Below, piece by piece: positions 55,034 to 64,000 of a stretch of 64,000 nucleotides of DNA (the stretch's first letter is position 1; each line of letters opens with the position of its first letter). The notes below the pieces were generated by a model. The model ran no database searches, had not been told where the DNA came from, and saw nothing but the letters and a program-made list of their open reading frames with translations. Source of the stretch: Caballeronia concitans (GTDB taxonomy: Bacteria; Pseudomonadota; Gammaproteobacteria; Burkholderiales; Burkholderiaceae); contig NZ_FCNV02000014.1 in the NCBI RefSeq assembly GCF_001544615.1, positions 1-64,000 of the forward strand, in the 5' to 3' direction. The position numbers and the translations under genes were made by a program.

Positions 55034-56263
55034 TTACTTCGCAGCGAAGACCGACACGCCTCCGTTGACGAACCCATTCGCCGCGCAACCTGGGCATCCC
55101 GCTGGCGATGTCGCCGACGAATACGGCACGAAGATCGTCCCGGTCGCCGGATCGATTGCGACGGAGTGCGCGTTGTTGCCCGTGTTCAGCCGCGTCACGA
55201 CACTGCGCTTCGCCGCATCGACGATGGTCAGCACCGGCGTGCACGGCGATGCGGTCGAACATGCCCCGTTCGTCGACGCGTTGCCCGACGATGTCCAGCG
55301 GCTCGCCGCGTTGTAGTACCGGTTGGTCGGCGCATCGTATTCGAGTTGATCGCCGCCGCCCGCATTGAGCGATGCGACGATCGCCCCACTCGTCCGGTCC
55401 ATGATCTGCAAGAGCAATGGCGCGCCGGTCGTCGCTTCTCTGCATCCCACGGCGATATCCGTTCCCGGTCCGAGCGCGAGTCCGGTGGGATCGCAATTGC
55501 CTTCGGCGTACATGGCGACGCCGGCGAGTGCCGTGTAGTTCTGCGTGCCGCCGCTCGGGATGGCGCGAACGGCCGCGCCCGGCAACTTGACCAGTTCGCC
55601 ATGCGGGTTGGCCGTGCTGCCATCGACATTCACGTAGAAGTTGTCACCCGTCGGGTCGTATCTGCAGGCTTCGAGTCCCGCAGTCGGCTTTCCGGCGTTA
55701 TCGGTGAAAGTCACTTTCGCGACGATCCGCTGTGTCGCCGTGTCGATGAAAGTGGCGAACGGCGTGGGCTCTTCCGGACTCGAGATCATCAGGATGCCGT
55801 GCGTCGGATCGAGACAGCCTTCGTCGGCGCGCACGCCGGTGCTGCTCACGGTGATCTTGCTCTGCACGACGCCCGCTGCGGGATCGACGATCTTCACCGA
55901 GTTGACGTCCCCGACATACACGAGATTGCCGACCGTGATCGCCCCGTCCGGACCCGCGGACGAGTTCGGGCCGGGGCCGAGACCCGTGAAAGCGAGGTCG
56001 CCGCTTCCCTGTATCGTCTTGAGGAATGCCTTCGAATTGATATCGATCGAATCGAGAGACGCGTTATTGCGATCGGTAAAGACGTAACGCGTGCCGGCGA
56101 TCGCCCCAATATCGAATGAGAAATTTACACCGGCTTTGATATTCGGCACGGCGATATCCGACAGATAGCGCGGTCCGCTATTGTTGTCGTCGTGACCTCC
56201 ACACCCCGCGAGCGCGATGACGGCAGTGGCCGCCAGGACTTGTTTCCACCTATACGTTTGCAT
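55034..56263 (-). CDS. Lipoprotein beta-propeller (YncE-like)
   Basis: 409 residues. Lipobox IALAGC predicts Cys21 acylation. Repeated blades resemble YncE/cytochrome-cd1-type propellers: DRNNASLDSIDINSKAF, AITVGNLVYVGDVNSVKIVDPAAG, ATFIDTATQRIVAKVTF, QIMDRTSGAIVASLNAG and LTIVDAAKRSVVTRLNTG. Cys pairs near the end (CSTASPCTP, CPGCAAN) may form disulfides. No enzymatic motif; such propellers bind proteins or ligands at the cell surface. It stands alone. Confidence 0.82.
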   Translation of the reverse strand: MQTYRWKQVLAATAVIALAGCGGHDDNNSGPRYLSDIAVPNIKAGVNFSFDIGAIAGTRYVFTDRNNASLDSIDINSKAFLKTIQGSGDLAFTGLGPGPNSSAGPDGAITVGNLVYVGDVNSVKIVDPAAGVVQSKITVSSTGVRADEGCLDPTHGILMISSPEEPTPFATFIDTATQRIVAKVTFTDNAGKPTAGLEACRYDPTGDNFYVNVDGSTANPHGELVKLPGAAVRAIPSGGTQNYTALAGVAMYAEGNCDPTGLALGPGTDIAVGCREATTGAPLLLQIMDRTSGAIVASLNAGGGDQLEYDAPTNRYYNAASRWTSSGNASTNGACSTASPCTPVLTIVDAAKRSVVTRLNTGNNAHSVAIDPATGTIFVPYSSATSPAGCPGCAANGFVNGGVSVFAAK

Positions 56264-56736
56264 TGCTTATCCCCTTCAACGGTTGAATAGCCTGCATGCA
56301 GCGCGCCTCGCAAGTCACGGACGCCCGCACAGAATACGGACGACGCGACACAAAAGATTGCTATCGTTTTCACCGGCATGTGAGCGCGCCTGGCTTAAGC
56401 AAGCCATAAGGCTGGACGGCCGATACTTCCGCGTTGCGTTTGGAGTGAGTTGTCAGAATTGCGTGACATTCCTGTTCTGCGCAGGCGGCGAGCGCACGTC
56501 GGTTTCATGCACAAACGCGATCATTCGCATATCTAAGTGTCGCAGGTTATCTAACATCGATTGGGATGAAAACTGACTGCAATGCGTGTGTAAGCTTTCC
56601 GTCCAGATTCACGATAAAAAATCGATGTGCTATCCAGCGCACACATGGCGCCTCCTTCTCCGCGCCTCAGGTCCGGATTCTGCGCACCGCGATTGACTCT
56701 CTCCGGCAGCGTTCGTCTACTCACTCAGCTTGCACT
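56264..56736. other. Intergenic region between divergent lipoprotein and kup genes
   Basis: 473 bp, AT-richer in its centre. It must hold both promoters. A frame in phase with kup is open from 56566 but lacks an RBS and conserved residues, so I place the kup start at 56737. I found no clear operator. Confidence 0.4.
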
Positions 56737-58635
56737 ATGTCTACATCCGCCCTACAGACTGCTGCACCAGCAAAACGCGCCACGCCTACGCTTGCGCTCG
56801 GCGCCATCGGCGTGGTGTTCGGCGATATCGGCACGAGTCCGCTCTATACGTTGAGGGAATGTCTGAAAGCCGCCGGCGGCGTCAATCCGGCAAACGTTTA
56901 TGGCATCGTTTCATTAATCTTGTGGTCGATCATCGTCGTGGTCACGCTCAAGTACGTCTGCTTCGTCATGCGCGCGGACAATGACGGCGAAGGCGGCATT
57001 CTCGCGCTGACCGCGCTCGCGTCGGGCGTGGCGCCGGTGCGGCTTCGTCGCCTGCTGCTGACACTCGGCGTCTTCGGAGCGGCCATGTTCTATGGCGACT
57101 CCATGATCACGCCGGCGATCTCGGTCATCTCCGCAGTCGAAGGCGTAACGTTGGTCGATCCGCATCTGTCGACGTGGATCGTCCCGATCGCACTCGTCAT
57201 TCTCACGGCGCTCTTCAGGGTTCAAAAGCGTGGTACGGGCGCGGTGGGCAAAGTGTTCGGGCCCATCATGTTGATATGGTTCCTCACACTCGCAGTGACT
57301 GGCGTGATGAACATCGCGAGTCGGCCCGGCATTCTGCAGGCGGTGTCTCCGGCGTTTGCGCTCGAGTACCTTGCGCATGCGCCCGGTACTGCCTTCATCG
57401 TGCTCGGGTCAGTGTTTCTGGCTCTGACTGGCGGCGAGGCGCTTTATGCGGACATGGGGCATTTCGGCAAGAGGCCTATCCGCTTGTCGTGGCTGTTGCT
57501 CGTCTTTCCTGCGCTGGTGCTCAACTATTTCGGTCAGGCGGCTTTGGTGCTGAACAAGCCGTCGGTCATCAGCCAGCCCTTCTTCGAGTCGGTGCCCGCG
57601 TGGGCGCTCATTCCTCTCGTTTTGCTGGCAGCGCTCGCCACCGTCATCGCTTCACAGGCTGTCATATCCGGCGCGTTTTCGATGACCAAGCAGGCGGTGC
57701 AACTCGGCATGCTTCCACGCATACCCGTCGTTCACACGTCGAGTCATGAAGTGGGTCAGGTCTACGTGCCGTTCATCAATCTCACGCTCTATGTGGCCGT
57801 CGTTTTTCTCGTGCTGTTTTTCCGGTCTTCCGACAATCTCGCGGCCGCTTACGGCATTGCCGTCGCGTCCACGATGCTGCTCACGACGCTCCTGATGTAC
57901 TTCGTCACGCATTGCCTGTGGCGCTGGCGACCACTCGCGACCGTTGCGGTCATCGGTCCGATGGCGCTCGTCGATGCGTTATTCGTGGCGAGCAATGCGA
58001 ACAAGATCATGGACGGCGGATGGTTTCCCCTTCTGGCAGGCGCCGCGCTTTTCACCGTCATGACGACATGGCACAAGGGACGCGAAACCATCGTCCAGCG
58101 AATCAAAAGTGAAAGCCTGGAACTGGCGCCGCTCATCAAGTCGCTCACGGCAGGCGAGCATCCCGTCATGCGTACGCAAGGCACTGCGGTGTTTCCCGGG
58201 GGCGTGGCCCGCATGACGCCTACCGCGTTTCTGCACAACCTGAAGCATAACGGCGTGATGCATCGCATCAACATTTTCCTGGCCGGCTCGACTGACAACA
58301 CGCCGCATGTATCCGACGATGTCAGAGTGAGTGTCGAGAGTCTCGGCCACGGTTGCTATGCCGTGACGGTGCGTCATGGATTCATGGAGATTCCCAACGT
58401 CCCGGCCATTCTCGAGCTCGTGGAGAAGCAGATTCCCGACTGGCGATACGATCCCGCCGACGTCTCGTTCTTCCTCGGCAGAGACACGATCGTGGCGACG
58501 GGAAAGAGTCACGCGATGCCGTTGTGGCGCGAACGGCTGTTCGCGTTTCTCGTGCGCAACGCGGCGCAGGCGGCCGAATACTACAGCTTGCCGCCTAACC
58601 GCGTCGTCGAGATGGGCGGTCAGATCAATCTCTGA
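56737..58635 (+). CDS. kup: Low-affinity potassium transporter Kup
   Basis: 632 residues from ATG 56737 (MSTSALQ). Twelve helices in the N-terminal ~440 residues and a cytoplasmic C-terminal domain, the standard Kup length. Signature GVVFGDIGTSPLYTLRE at the start, then DNDGEGGILALTAL, GDSMITPAISVISAVEG and GGEALYADMGHFG. The C-terminal part contains FLGRDTIVATG, typical of Kup. It is a K+/H+ symporter of the inner membrane, important at low pH or high osmolarity. It stands alone. Confidence 0.96.
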   Translation: MSTSALQTAAPAKRATPTLALGAIGVVFGDIGTSPLYTLRECLKAAGGVNPANVYGIVSLILWSIIVVVTLKYVCFVMRADNDGEGGILALTALASGVAPVRLRRLLLTLGVFGAAMFYGDSMITPAISVISAVEGVTLVDPHLSTWIVPIALVILTALFRVQKRGTGAVGKVFGPIMLIWFLTLAVTGVMNIASRPGILQAVSPAFALEYLAHAPGTAFIVLGSVFLALTGGEALYADMGHFGKRPIRLSWLLLVFPALVLNYFGQAALVLNKPSVISQPFFESVPAWALIPLVLLAALATVIASQAVISGAFSMTKQAVQLGMLPRIPVVHTSSHEVGQVYVPFINLTLYVAVVFLVLFFRSSDNLAAAYGIAVASTMLLTTLLMYFVTHCLWRWRPLATVAVIGPMALVDALFVASNANKIMDGGWFPLLAGAALFTVMTTWHKGRETIVQRIKSESLELAPLIKSLTAGEHPVMRTQGTAVFPGGVARMTPTAFLHNLKHNGVMHRINIFLAGSTDNTPHVSDDVRVSVESLGHGCYAVTVRHGFMEIPNVPAILELVEKQIPDWRYDPADVSFFLGRDTIVATGKSHAMPLWRERLFAFLVRNAAQAAEYYSLPPNRVVEMGGQINL

Positions 58636-58684
58636 TCCGAACATGCTCGTGGCATCGCACCACTCGCACCGCTACCTCCGATGC

Positions 58685-60544
58685 TCAAACATCTCCGATC
58701 TTGAACGGCAGTTCAAAGTTGCCTCCGCTGTTGATCAGGCTGATGTACTCGAGATAACGCGACTGCGCCGTGTCTTGCGCGGGAACGTATTTGCCGGGTA
58801 ACGGAGCCTGCAACTCATTCGGAAGGATATCCGTCATCAATCGGTGATACAGGTCGTTCGCCGCGGGCGACCCACTCCGGTTGTCCAGTTCGAGCCTGCC
58901 TCGCTCGGTAGAATAGTCGTAATACTCGAGATCGCTCTTGCCGGTGATGGTCGTCGTCGATGGCGCCCAGTTCGAGTAGGTCCCGAGCTTGCCCTCGTCG
59001 GTTCTCACGCCAATGATGTGCGAAGCCGACGAATTGAAGTTGTACACCTCGGGCACGATTTCATCGGACGCGAAGACCACATAAGGCCGGCCCGGCGCGC
59101 TTGCACTCTTCAGCATCGGAAGCATGTCGTGGCGACAGCCATACATCTGGGCATAGTCCCCGGTCATCCAGCTTCGCGAGCCGCCGTTGGCGATGCTGGC
59201 CAGCATCGGCAGGATGTCGACGGACGAGGTCAGTCCGCTCCGAACGACATGGAGATCGTCGTTGTATTGCCCGGTCGGATCGACGACGATAAGCGGAACG
59301 TTGAACGCCTCCTCGTAGCACGTCCCGGTTTTGCCCGAGATCAAGCCGTGGGCGCCTGCATAATCGCCGTGGTCCGCGGTCAGCACGATGATCGTCTTCT
59401 TCGCGACGGCAGGCGGCAATGAGTCGACGACCTGGCCGATCTTCGAATCGACGATGGACATGATCTGCGTGTAGGAATCGAGGCCCCGTTTCCAGTAGTG
59501 GAAAGGCGCCTTGGCGACTCCCTTGGTCACCGAAGGCGGCGGCAAGTTCGGATTGAGCGGATAAGCCGAGATTTCGTAATCTGTTCCCCGCGTGTCCTGC
59601 ACCCCGCCCCAGACCGCTTCCTGAAGCGTGCGGTTAAAGGTTTGCATCGGCGGTTTGTTGGCCGCCAGTTGCGCACCGGACTCCCAGTTCGGCGCGGTTG
59701 CCGGATACCCATACTGAGGCGGATTGCGCAGCGGATTGAATTCCCAGTTGTACGTCGGTGGTCCTGCGGTGTAGTCGATCCACTGCGAATAACCGTTCGG
59801 GTTGTACTTGCTCGAAGCAAAGAGTTCAGTGAAGCGCTTGAACTCCGTGCCCGCAGGAAAGAACTCCTTGTCGTGCGGATTGATGAAGCCGACGGTCAGG
59901 CACCACGGCGGATCGGCCGGTCTGCGCCGCTGCAACCACTGCGTTGCCTGATCGGCGATGTTCGTGTCGCTCAGATAGCCTTCTCCCGGGTCTCCGATCG
60001 TGCCCTGCAGGTTGCTGCCAGTCGGATCGGGGTAGGTCATGCCCTCGAAGCCGTAGAGCCCAAGCGGTCTGTGCCCTTTATGCACGATCGACAGATGCCA
60101 TTTCCCGATATACGGCGTGATGTAGCCGAGAGACTGCAGAATCTTGCCGTAAGTCGGGAATTGACGATTCAGCACCGGTTGTATGGAGACCTTGGTGTCG
60201 GGTGAATCCAGAATGGTCGTGAGCAGCCAGTTCTGGTGCGTATACAGGCCCGTGATAAGGGCCGCGCGCGCCGGGCTGCATGCCGAGGCTGCGGTGTAGT
60301 GGCCGGAAAACTTGACGCCCTTTCGCCAAAGATCGAACGTCCTGGGCATATAGGTCTTGAGAAAATCGCGCGCATCCGAAACGCCTTTCGGAAATACGCG
60401 AGGAAAACGCATCTCATCCAGAAGGATGAACAAGATGTTGGGCTTGCCGCCTTGAGCGCTTTGGGCACTCTGGGCGGCCACGTTCGTCGTTGCGATGGCA
60501 GCGCCGACGGCCGATGTCTTTTTGATAAAATTGCGCCTATCCAT
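58685..60544 (-). CDS. Tat-exported sulfatase
   Basis: 619 residues from ATG 60544 with AAGGAG 8 bp upstream. A GTG three codons earlier directly abuts the RBS and is unlikely. The Tat signal is DRRNFIKKTS. The type I sulfatase motif CSPAR (Cys at about residue 89), followed by AALITG, supplies the formylglycine precursor. Other metal and active-site motifs: ILFILLDEMR near the start, IGKWHLS and LTADHGDYAGAHG. About 100 residues longer than a minimal arylsulfatase. It hydrolyses a sulfate ester in the periplasm; substrate unknown. No formylglycine-generating enzyme is in the window, so one must act from elsewhere. Confidence 0.9.
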   Translation of the reverse strand: MDRRNFIKKTSAVGAAIATTNVAAQSAQSAQGGKPNILFILLDEMRFPRVFPKGVSDARDFLKTYMPRTFDLWRKGVKFSGHYTAASACSPARAALITGLYTHQNWLLTTILDSPDTKVSIQPVLNRQFPTYGKILQSLGYITPYIGKWHLSIVHKGHRPLGLYGFEGMTYPDPTGSNLQGTIGDPGEGYLSDTNIADQATQWLQRRRPADPPWCLTVGFINPHDKEFFPAGTEFKRFTELFASSKYNPNGYSQWIDYTAGPPTYNWEFNPLRNPPQYGYPATAPNWESGAQLAANKPPMQTFNRTLQEAVWGGVQDTRGTDYEISAYPLNPNLPPPSVTKGVAKAPFHYWKRGLDSYTQIMSIVDSKIGQVVDSLPPAVAKKTIIVLTADHGDYAGAHGLISGKTGTCYEEAFNVPLIVVDPTGQYNDDLHVVRSGLTSSVDILPMLASIANGGSRSWMTGDYAQMYGCRHDMLPMLKSASAPGRPYVVFASDEIVPEVYNFNSSASHIIGVRTDEGKLGTYSNWAPSTTTITGKSDLEYYDYSTERGRLELDNRSGSPAANDLYHRLMTDILPNELQAPLPGKYVPAQDTAQSRYLEYISLINSGGNFELPFKIGDV

Positions 60545-60844
60545 GAATAGCACTCCTTATGAACGTCAGGGTATGTTCTTTGTGGGGTCAGAGCTTGATA
60601 CGACCAATTCGGCCAGCACCGTTTTTCTAGTTGGCTTAAGGTGTCGAGCCACACACAGGATAGGCGAAACGGCTCCTTGACAATGGAAGAATCCATTTCA
60701 TGGGATGTCACTGCGACAGCGCGACAGCGGCCAGACGCCAGGCGTAAGGAGAGGAGTCGTCGTCTACGCAGTCACGCGAGTCTTCTTCCGGGGGAGCGGC
60801 TTGCGTCATTCGCGCCAATGACCTGCCTGCTCTGGCTGTCTCGC

Positions 60845-61309
60845 TCAATCGCCTTCCGGCATCTTCGAAGAATGATGACTAGTAATTAGCCACTTATGGC
60901 CGTCCCACACATAGGTGAACGTATAACGCGCTTTGACTGTGGAACCGTCGCCGAACTTGAATGTGTAGGTTCCGGCATCGATCGCGGTGTTGCATTCGAT
61001 CATGATGTCGCGGAAGTCAATGGTGCCGACGGGTTTGCTTTCGAGAAAATGCTTGAAATAGTCCAATTTATCTTCGACCGAGACTCGCGGCTTGTTCGAT
61101 ACTGTTGCCAGCAGAATCGAGCGTAGAGCGTAGTTCGCCACGACCTTCTGTGGATCGCCGGTCTTGAGCGAATCGTTCCATCGATCGAACAGTGCGGCAA
61201 TCTGCTTCTTCGACGCCGGATGACAAGTTTCGGTCTTCGCCAGAGCGCCACCGCTTGCAACACAAAACACGATGGCAATTGCGAATCGTTTCGGCGGGTG
61301 ATTCATCAT
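60845..61309 (-). CDS. Exported NTF2-like (SgcJ/EcaC-type) protein
   Basis: 154 residues from ATG 61309 (ATG 61306 equally possible), preceded by AGAGG. The frame extends to 61453 without an RBS. A signal peptide ends SGGALA. The mature part is one NTF2 cone: KQIAALFDRWNDSLKTGDPQKVVANYA, then KLDYFKHFLESKPVG, and the strands TYTFKFGDGSTVKARYTFTYVWDGHKWLITSHHSS, given as its end region. The SgcJ/EcaC group is named from polyketide loci but is mostly of unknown function. It may bind a small molecule in the periplasm. Confidence 0.85.
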   Translation of the reverse strand: MMNHPPKRFAIAIVFCVASGGALAKTETCHPASKKQIAALFDRWNDSLKTGDPQKVVANYALRSILLATVSNKPRVSVEDKLDYFKHFLESKPVGTIDFRDIMIECNTAIDAGTYTFKFGDGSTVKARYTFTYVWDGHKWLITSHHSSKMPEGD

Positions 61310-61615
61310 GAAAGCACCTCTCTGGCCGTCGAAGGTGGTCGCGCGAAAGTCGCTCGCCACGGAGTGTCCCGAGACTTTTATAGTTGAAAAATCGCGCAAC
61401 ACCAATAACATTTGCATTGCGTTGCGTGAACGCGTTCCGTCGTACAGCAGCATCGCAAGGCTTGGCCGCTCTTATATCGCTGTGAGAAGTCACTCCCTCC
61501 AGACGAATACGCTGAGCGAAGCAACGTTGCGCGATTGCCTTCCAATGGATTGATCATGCGCTTGAGGTTGCATCCAGACCTGCTATAACGAAGTGACGCG
61601 ATACGCCTCCATTTT

Positions 61616-61633
61616 TACGAACGTTAGTTCGTA
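61616..61633. promoter_or_regulatory. TetR-type inverted repeat before the propeller gene
   Basis: TACGAAC (61616-61622) and GTTCGTA (61627-61633) flank GTTA. It lies about 70 bp before ATG 61703, close to where a promoter would be. TetR-family operators often have this form. No TetR gene is in the window. Confidence 0.45.
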
Positions 61634-61702
61634 CTCCGTCAAACCAATCGCCCGGCCATACCCTACCGGTGCAACGCCGTCGTCCCGATCGAGAGGTATG
61701 GC

Positions 61703-63271
61703 ATGAAACGACTTCATTGCGCGCGCCGGGCTGTTGCGATGCTCATCGGCATGGCATCGGTCATGTCGATGAACACCGCGACGCTCGCTCAAGGCATGCC
61801 GTCGGGAAACGGCTTCCGCATGGATCCGCCTTTCATTGCGAGTCCCCAACTGAGCAAGAACACCGCGTCGACGGTGCCGGGCGCCTCGGCACTCACTGCG
61901 GCCACCGACTGGCCCACCTTCGGCATGGACAGACAGCGTTCCGGCTATAACGCGGTCGAACGCGTGCTCAGCACCGGTAACGTGTCTCAGCTTCGCCTGC
62001 ATTGGACGACCGATATAGGCGGTCCCATCACCACGCAGCCGACGCTGATCACAGGCGTGCCGATCGACGGCCGGCCAACCGATGTCGTCTACGCGGCCAC
62101 GTGGTCGGGGCGAATTGTTGCGCTAAATGCCGCGACGGGTGCGATCATCTGGAGCGTTCAGGCGCCCACCGTGCAAACGCGCTGCGGCAACTTCAATCCA
62201 TCGCAAGGCTTCGTAGGGACGGTGGGTACGCCGACATTGGACCGAAGCACGAACCGCATGTATGTCGTCACGGGCTACGGCTTTCTGCATGCGCTCGACT
62301 TGTCGACGGGCGCCGACGTCATGCCGTGGGTCCAGCTGATCGACGCGCAGAGTGCTTCGCCAAAAACGATCGTCTTCGGCAGCCCGACGCTCAACGGCTC
62401 CGATATCTATGTCACCACGGCGAGCCCATGCGACGTGCGGCCCTATCACGGTCAGATCGTGCGTGTCTCGACGACGAACGGTGCGATCCTGAACAGGTGG
62501 TACACGACGGGCGCGAACGGTCCCGACGGAGGGGGCATCTGGGGACCGGGCGGCGCATCCATCTCTCCGAACGGCCTGTGGATCTACACGGCCACGGGCA
62601 ACGCGTTTCCGGACGCACAGAACGCGCCTTATGCGGAACATGTGGTGAGGCTCACGAGGAGTCTGACACTCGATGCCGCGAATGCGCCGCCGCTCTCGAC
62701 CACCATCGACGTGGATTTCGGCGCGACGCCGCTGCTCTTTCAGACCGCATCATGTCATCCGATGCTGGCCGCGATGCAGAAAACCGGCAGGCTTTATATC
62801 TATGACCGCAATACACTCGCGGACGGTCCCATCTATTCGTTTCAAATCGGTCGAAGTACACCGGCAGGCAATTTCATCGGCCTGCCCGCATTCGATCCGG
62901 TGCTCAATCGAATCTATCTGGGCAATCCGGTCGATTCGAGTTCGGGCATCGTCGGGCACGGTCTCGTTGCGCTGTCCATTCAATCGGACTGCTCGGTTTC
63001 AATCGCGTGGAATCTGCCGGTCGGCGTGAATTCGGCGGGGCAGAATCCGTCGATCTCGCCCATCGTTGCCAATGGCGTCGTCTATTACGCCGATGGAGTA
63101 GGAAGCGAGGTATTCGCCGTCGATGCACGCAGTGGATTGCAGCTTTGGAGCACTAACAATTTGCCGGCAGCAGACCGCGTGACGGGAGGCATCTTCACAT
63201 CGCCGACGGTCGTGAATGGACAGCTCTTCGTCGCGGGATTCGACCACAAGATTCACGCGTATGGTTTATAG
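61703..63271 (+). CDS. Exported PQQ-type beta-propeller protein
   Basis: 522 residues. A signal peptide ends ATLAQ. Repeated blades carry the PQQ-like pattern: GRIVALNAATGAIIWSVQ, GFLHALDLSTGADVMPW, GQIVRVSTTNGAILNRWY, TGRLYIYDRNTLA and EVFAVDARSGLQLWSTN. Relatives include outer-membrane assembly factor BamB and quinoprotein dehydrogenases, but the catalytic residues of the latter are not seen. Cys pairs (RCGNF; SPCDV; SDCSV) suggest disulfides. Probably a periplasmic scaffold or binding protein. An inverted repeat lies upstream. Confidence 0.85.
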   Translation: MKRLHCARRAVAMLIGMASVMSMNTATLAQGMPSGNGFRMDPPFIASPQLSKNTASTVPGASALTAATDWPTFGMDRQRSGYNAVERVLSTGNVSQLRLHWTTDIGGPITTQPTLITGVPIDGRPTDVVYAATWSGRIVALNAATGAIIWSVQAPTVQTRCGNFNPSQGFVGTVGTPTLDRSTNRMYVVTGYGFLHALDLSTGADVMPWVQLIDAQSASPKTIVFGSPTLNGSDIYVTTASPCDVRPYHGQIVRVSTTNGAILNRWYTTGANGPDGGGIWGPGGASISPNGLWIYTATGNAFPDAQNAPYAEHVVRLTRSLTLDAANAPPLSTTIDVDFGATPLLFQTASCHPMLAAMQKTGRLYIYDRNTLADGPIYSFQIGRSTPAGNFIGLPAFDPVLNRIYLGNPVDSSSGIVGHGLVALSIQSDCSVSIAWNLPVGVNSAGQNPSISPIVANGVVYYADGVGSEVFAVDARSGLQLWSTNNLPAADRVTGGIFTSPTVVNGQLFVAGFDHKIHAYGL

Positions 63272-63286
63272 ACGCGGACGATACGT

Positions 63287-63318
63287 GCATCGCGCCCGCG
63301 GCCCTCATTGCGCGATGC
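63287..63318. terminator. Hairpin between convergent genes
   Basis: GCATCGCGC (63287-63295) pairs perfectly with GCGCGATGC (63310-63318) around a 14-base loop. It begins 16 bp after the propeller stop and overlaps the end of the RNase-like gene. No T run. Confidence 0.5.
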
Positions 63319-63772
63319 GTTTGAAACTCGCGTAATAGTCGTCGGTGTAATAGCAGTCGCCTGTCTGCTTGCGCGGGCCGCCGCATACGATTCGACGTTG
63401 CCCGCGATCGGCCGATCCGGGGGTGCGCACCGTGTATGCGTGGTAATAGCCGCGAGCGTGTTGCGGCAGCAAGGTTGCGCTGTTGCGAAAGAGGACGCCG
63501 TCTTCGCTAAAGGGATAGGGTCCGCCCGCTTTGATGAGCCGCAGCGTTTCCACCGCTTCGTCCGGCAACTGCTTCTGGCCGACCGAGGCCAACGGGCCTC
63601 GCACCAGCGCGCCCGATGCGGCGACTGCATCGCTCGATGCCTGCGGCTGGGAGGACGCCTGACTCGCGGATGCGCCCGAATCCTGGGTCGCGTCCTGAGA
63701 TCCTTTCTTGCCGCATCCGCATAGGGCTGCGCTCAAGGCGAACATGCACAACACAGTCCACGCGCGCTTCAT
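63305..63772 (-). CDS. Lipoprotein with RNase Sa/barnase fold lacking catalytic residues
   Basis: 155 residues. The lipobox ends LCGC (Cys20). After a Ser/Gln/Ala linker, residues ~75-155 match microbial RNase N1/Sa proteins: GPYPFSEDGVLFRNSATLLPQHARGYY in sequence, given as the core, then the DRGQRRIVCGG strand and YYTDD. In RNase Sa, Glu54 (YYHEYTV) and His85 (TGDHYATF) are catalytic. Here they are Ala112 (YYHAYTV) and Tyr146 (TDDYYASF). Arg126-Arg127 remain. RNA cleavage should be lost, so it may bind RNA or nucleotides, or act as an envelope structural protein. No barstar-like inhibitor is adjacent. Confidence 0.8.
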   Translation of the reverse strand: MKRAWTVLCMFALSAALCGCGKKGSQDATQDSGASASQASSQPQASSDAVAASGALVRGPLASVGQKQLPDEAVETLRLIKAGGPYPFSEDGVLFRNSATLLPQHARGYYHAYTVRTPGSADRGQRRIVCGGPRKQTGDCYYTDDYYASFKRIAQ

Positions 63773-63842
63773 CGATCGGTTGTCTCCGGTTGACCCTATT
63801 CGACGACGAACGAATCAAGCATATCGCTAGTGTCACACTGAA

Positions 63843-64000
63843 TCAACGTTCGAGCACTGCTGCTCGCAGGTCTTGTCCGAACTTCACGATGCGCTGGCGA
63901 TTCGGTGATGCAGTCGCAATCGACTGATCAATACAAGCGACGACGCGCACTCCGGACACTTCAGCCGCGCCTTTATTCCGCCCTAGCCCCACAAATAAAT
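63843..64000 (-). CDS. C-terminal fragment of a gene continuing beyond the window
   Basis: The frame is open from the window end down to TGA at 63843-63845. The last ~50 residues include GVRVVACIDQSIATAS and RQRIVKFGQDLRAAVLER. It reads like the end of a soluble protein. I cannot name the family from this part. The start lies outside the window. Confidence 0.4.
   Translation of the reverse strand, partial: LFVGLGRNKGAAEVSGVRVVACIDQSIATASPNRQRIVKFGQDLRAAVLER

Overview
The window is a high-GC chromosomal segment of a Gram-negative betaproteobacterium, most likely Burkholderiaceae in the Caballeronia/Paraburkholderia group. The evidence is a trimeric porin of the Burkholderia type, several LysR regulators, a Kup potassium pump, MocR, COG4705 and COG4798 proteins, and strong G/C bias at third codon positions, which creates long false antisense frames. 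I saw no tRNA, rRNA, CRISPR array or prophage. Family names below come from motif recognition by eye; no database search was run.

Layout. 1-3.6 kb: a periplasmic electron-transfer module made of a cupredoxin, an ECF sigma factor, a monoheme cytochrome that looks fused to an outer-membrane barrel, and a diheme cytochrome. 4-6.4 kb: a Cache-domain protein, an AT-richer acetyltransferase and a 207-bp insertion-sequence remnant. 6.4-10 kb: two LysR regulators around a porin. 10-16 kb: a damaged demethylation/formaldehyde block. It holds a 5'-truncated pntB joined to a 3'-truncated oxygenase reductase, a VOC protein, a MocR regulator, fghA and a 5'-truncated gfa. Two outward regulatory regions there share the same pair of palindromes at an identical 73-bp spacing. 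16-25 kb: signalling (an EAL phosphodiesterase and a 1273-residue CheB/histidine-kinase hybrid), a lipoprotein methyltransferase and an ATP-grasp enzyme. 25-32 kb: a chromate transporter and a caa3-like oxidase operon whose subunit I lacks the usual proton-channel residues. 32-38 kb: a LysR-MFS-CoA transferase-HMG-CoA lyase operon in which the CoA transferase carries an amber codon, then a flavin reductase and a RidA protein.

39-44.4 kb holds the best candidate for an undescribed system. It is a run of exported-protein genes: a lipoprotein, a FlgT-N-like protein with a long Ala/Ser-rich insert, a large repeat-containing periplasmic protein, a helical secreted protein and a DUF4087-like protein. 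A palindrome lies upstream and a 13-bp perfect hairpin lies inside. 44.5-52.3 kb: a secreted phosphatase-superfamily enzyme, a COG4705 membrane protein, a two-component system and a nitrate/sulfonate-type ABC transporter closed by a clear terminator. 52.9-55 kb: an Nramp-related metal transporter with a structured leader carrying two small ORFs. 55-64 kb: a lipoprotein beta-propeller, Kup, a Tat-type sulfatase, an NTF2-like exported protein, a PQQ-type propeller protein and a lipoprotein with an RNase Sa fold that has lost its catalytic Glu and His.

The window also shows decay. There are two truncation junctions (near 11.3 kb and 15.8 kb), one nonsense mutation (34.3 kb) and one IS remnant (6.2 kb).
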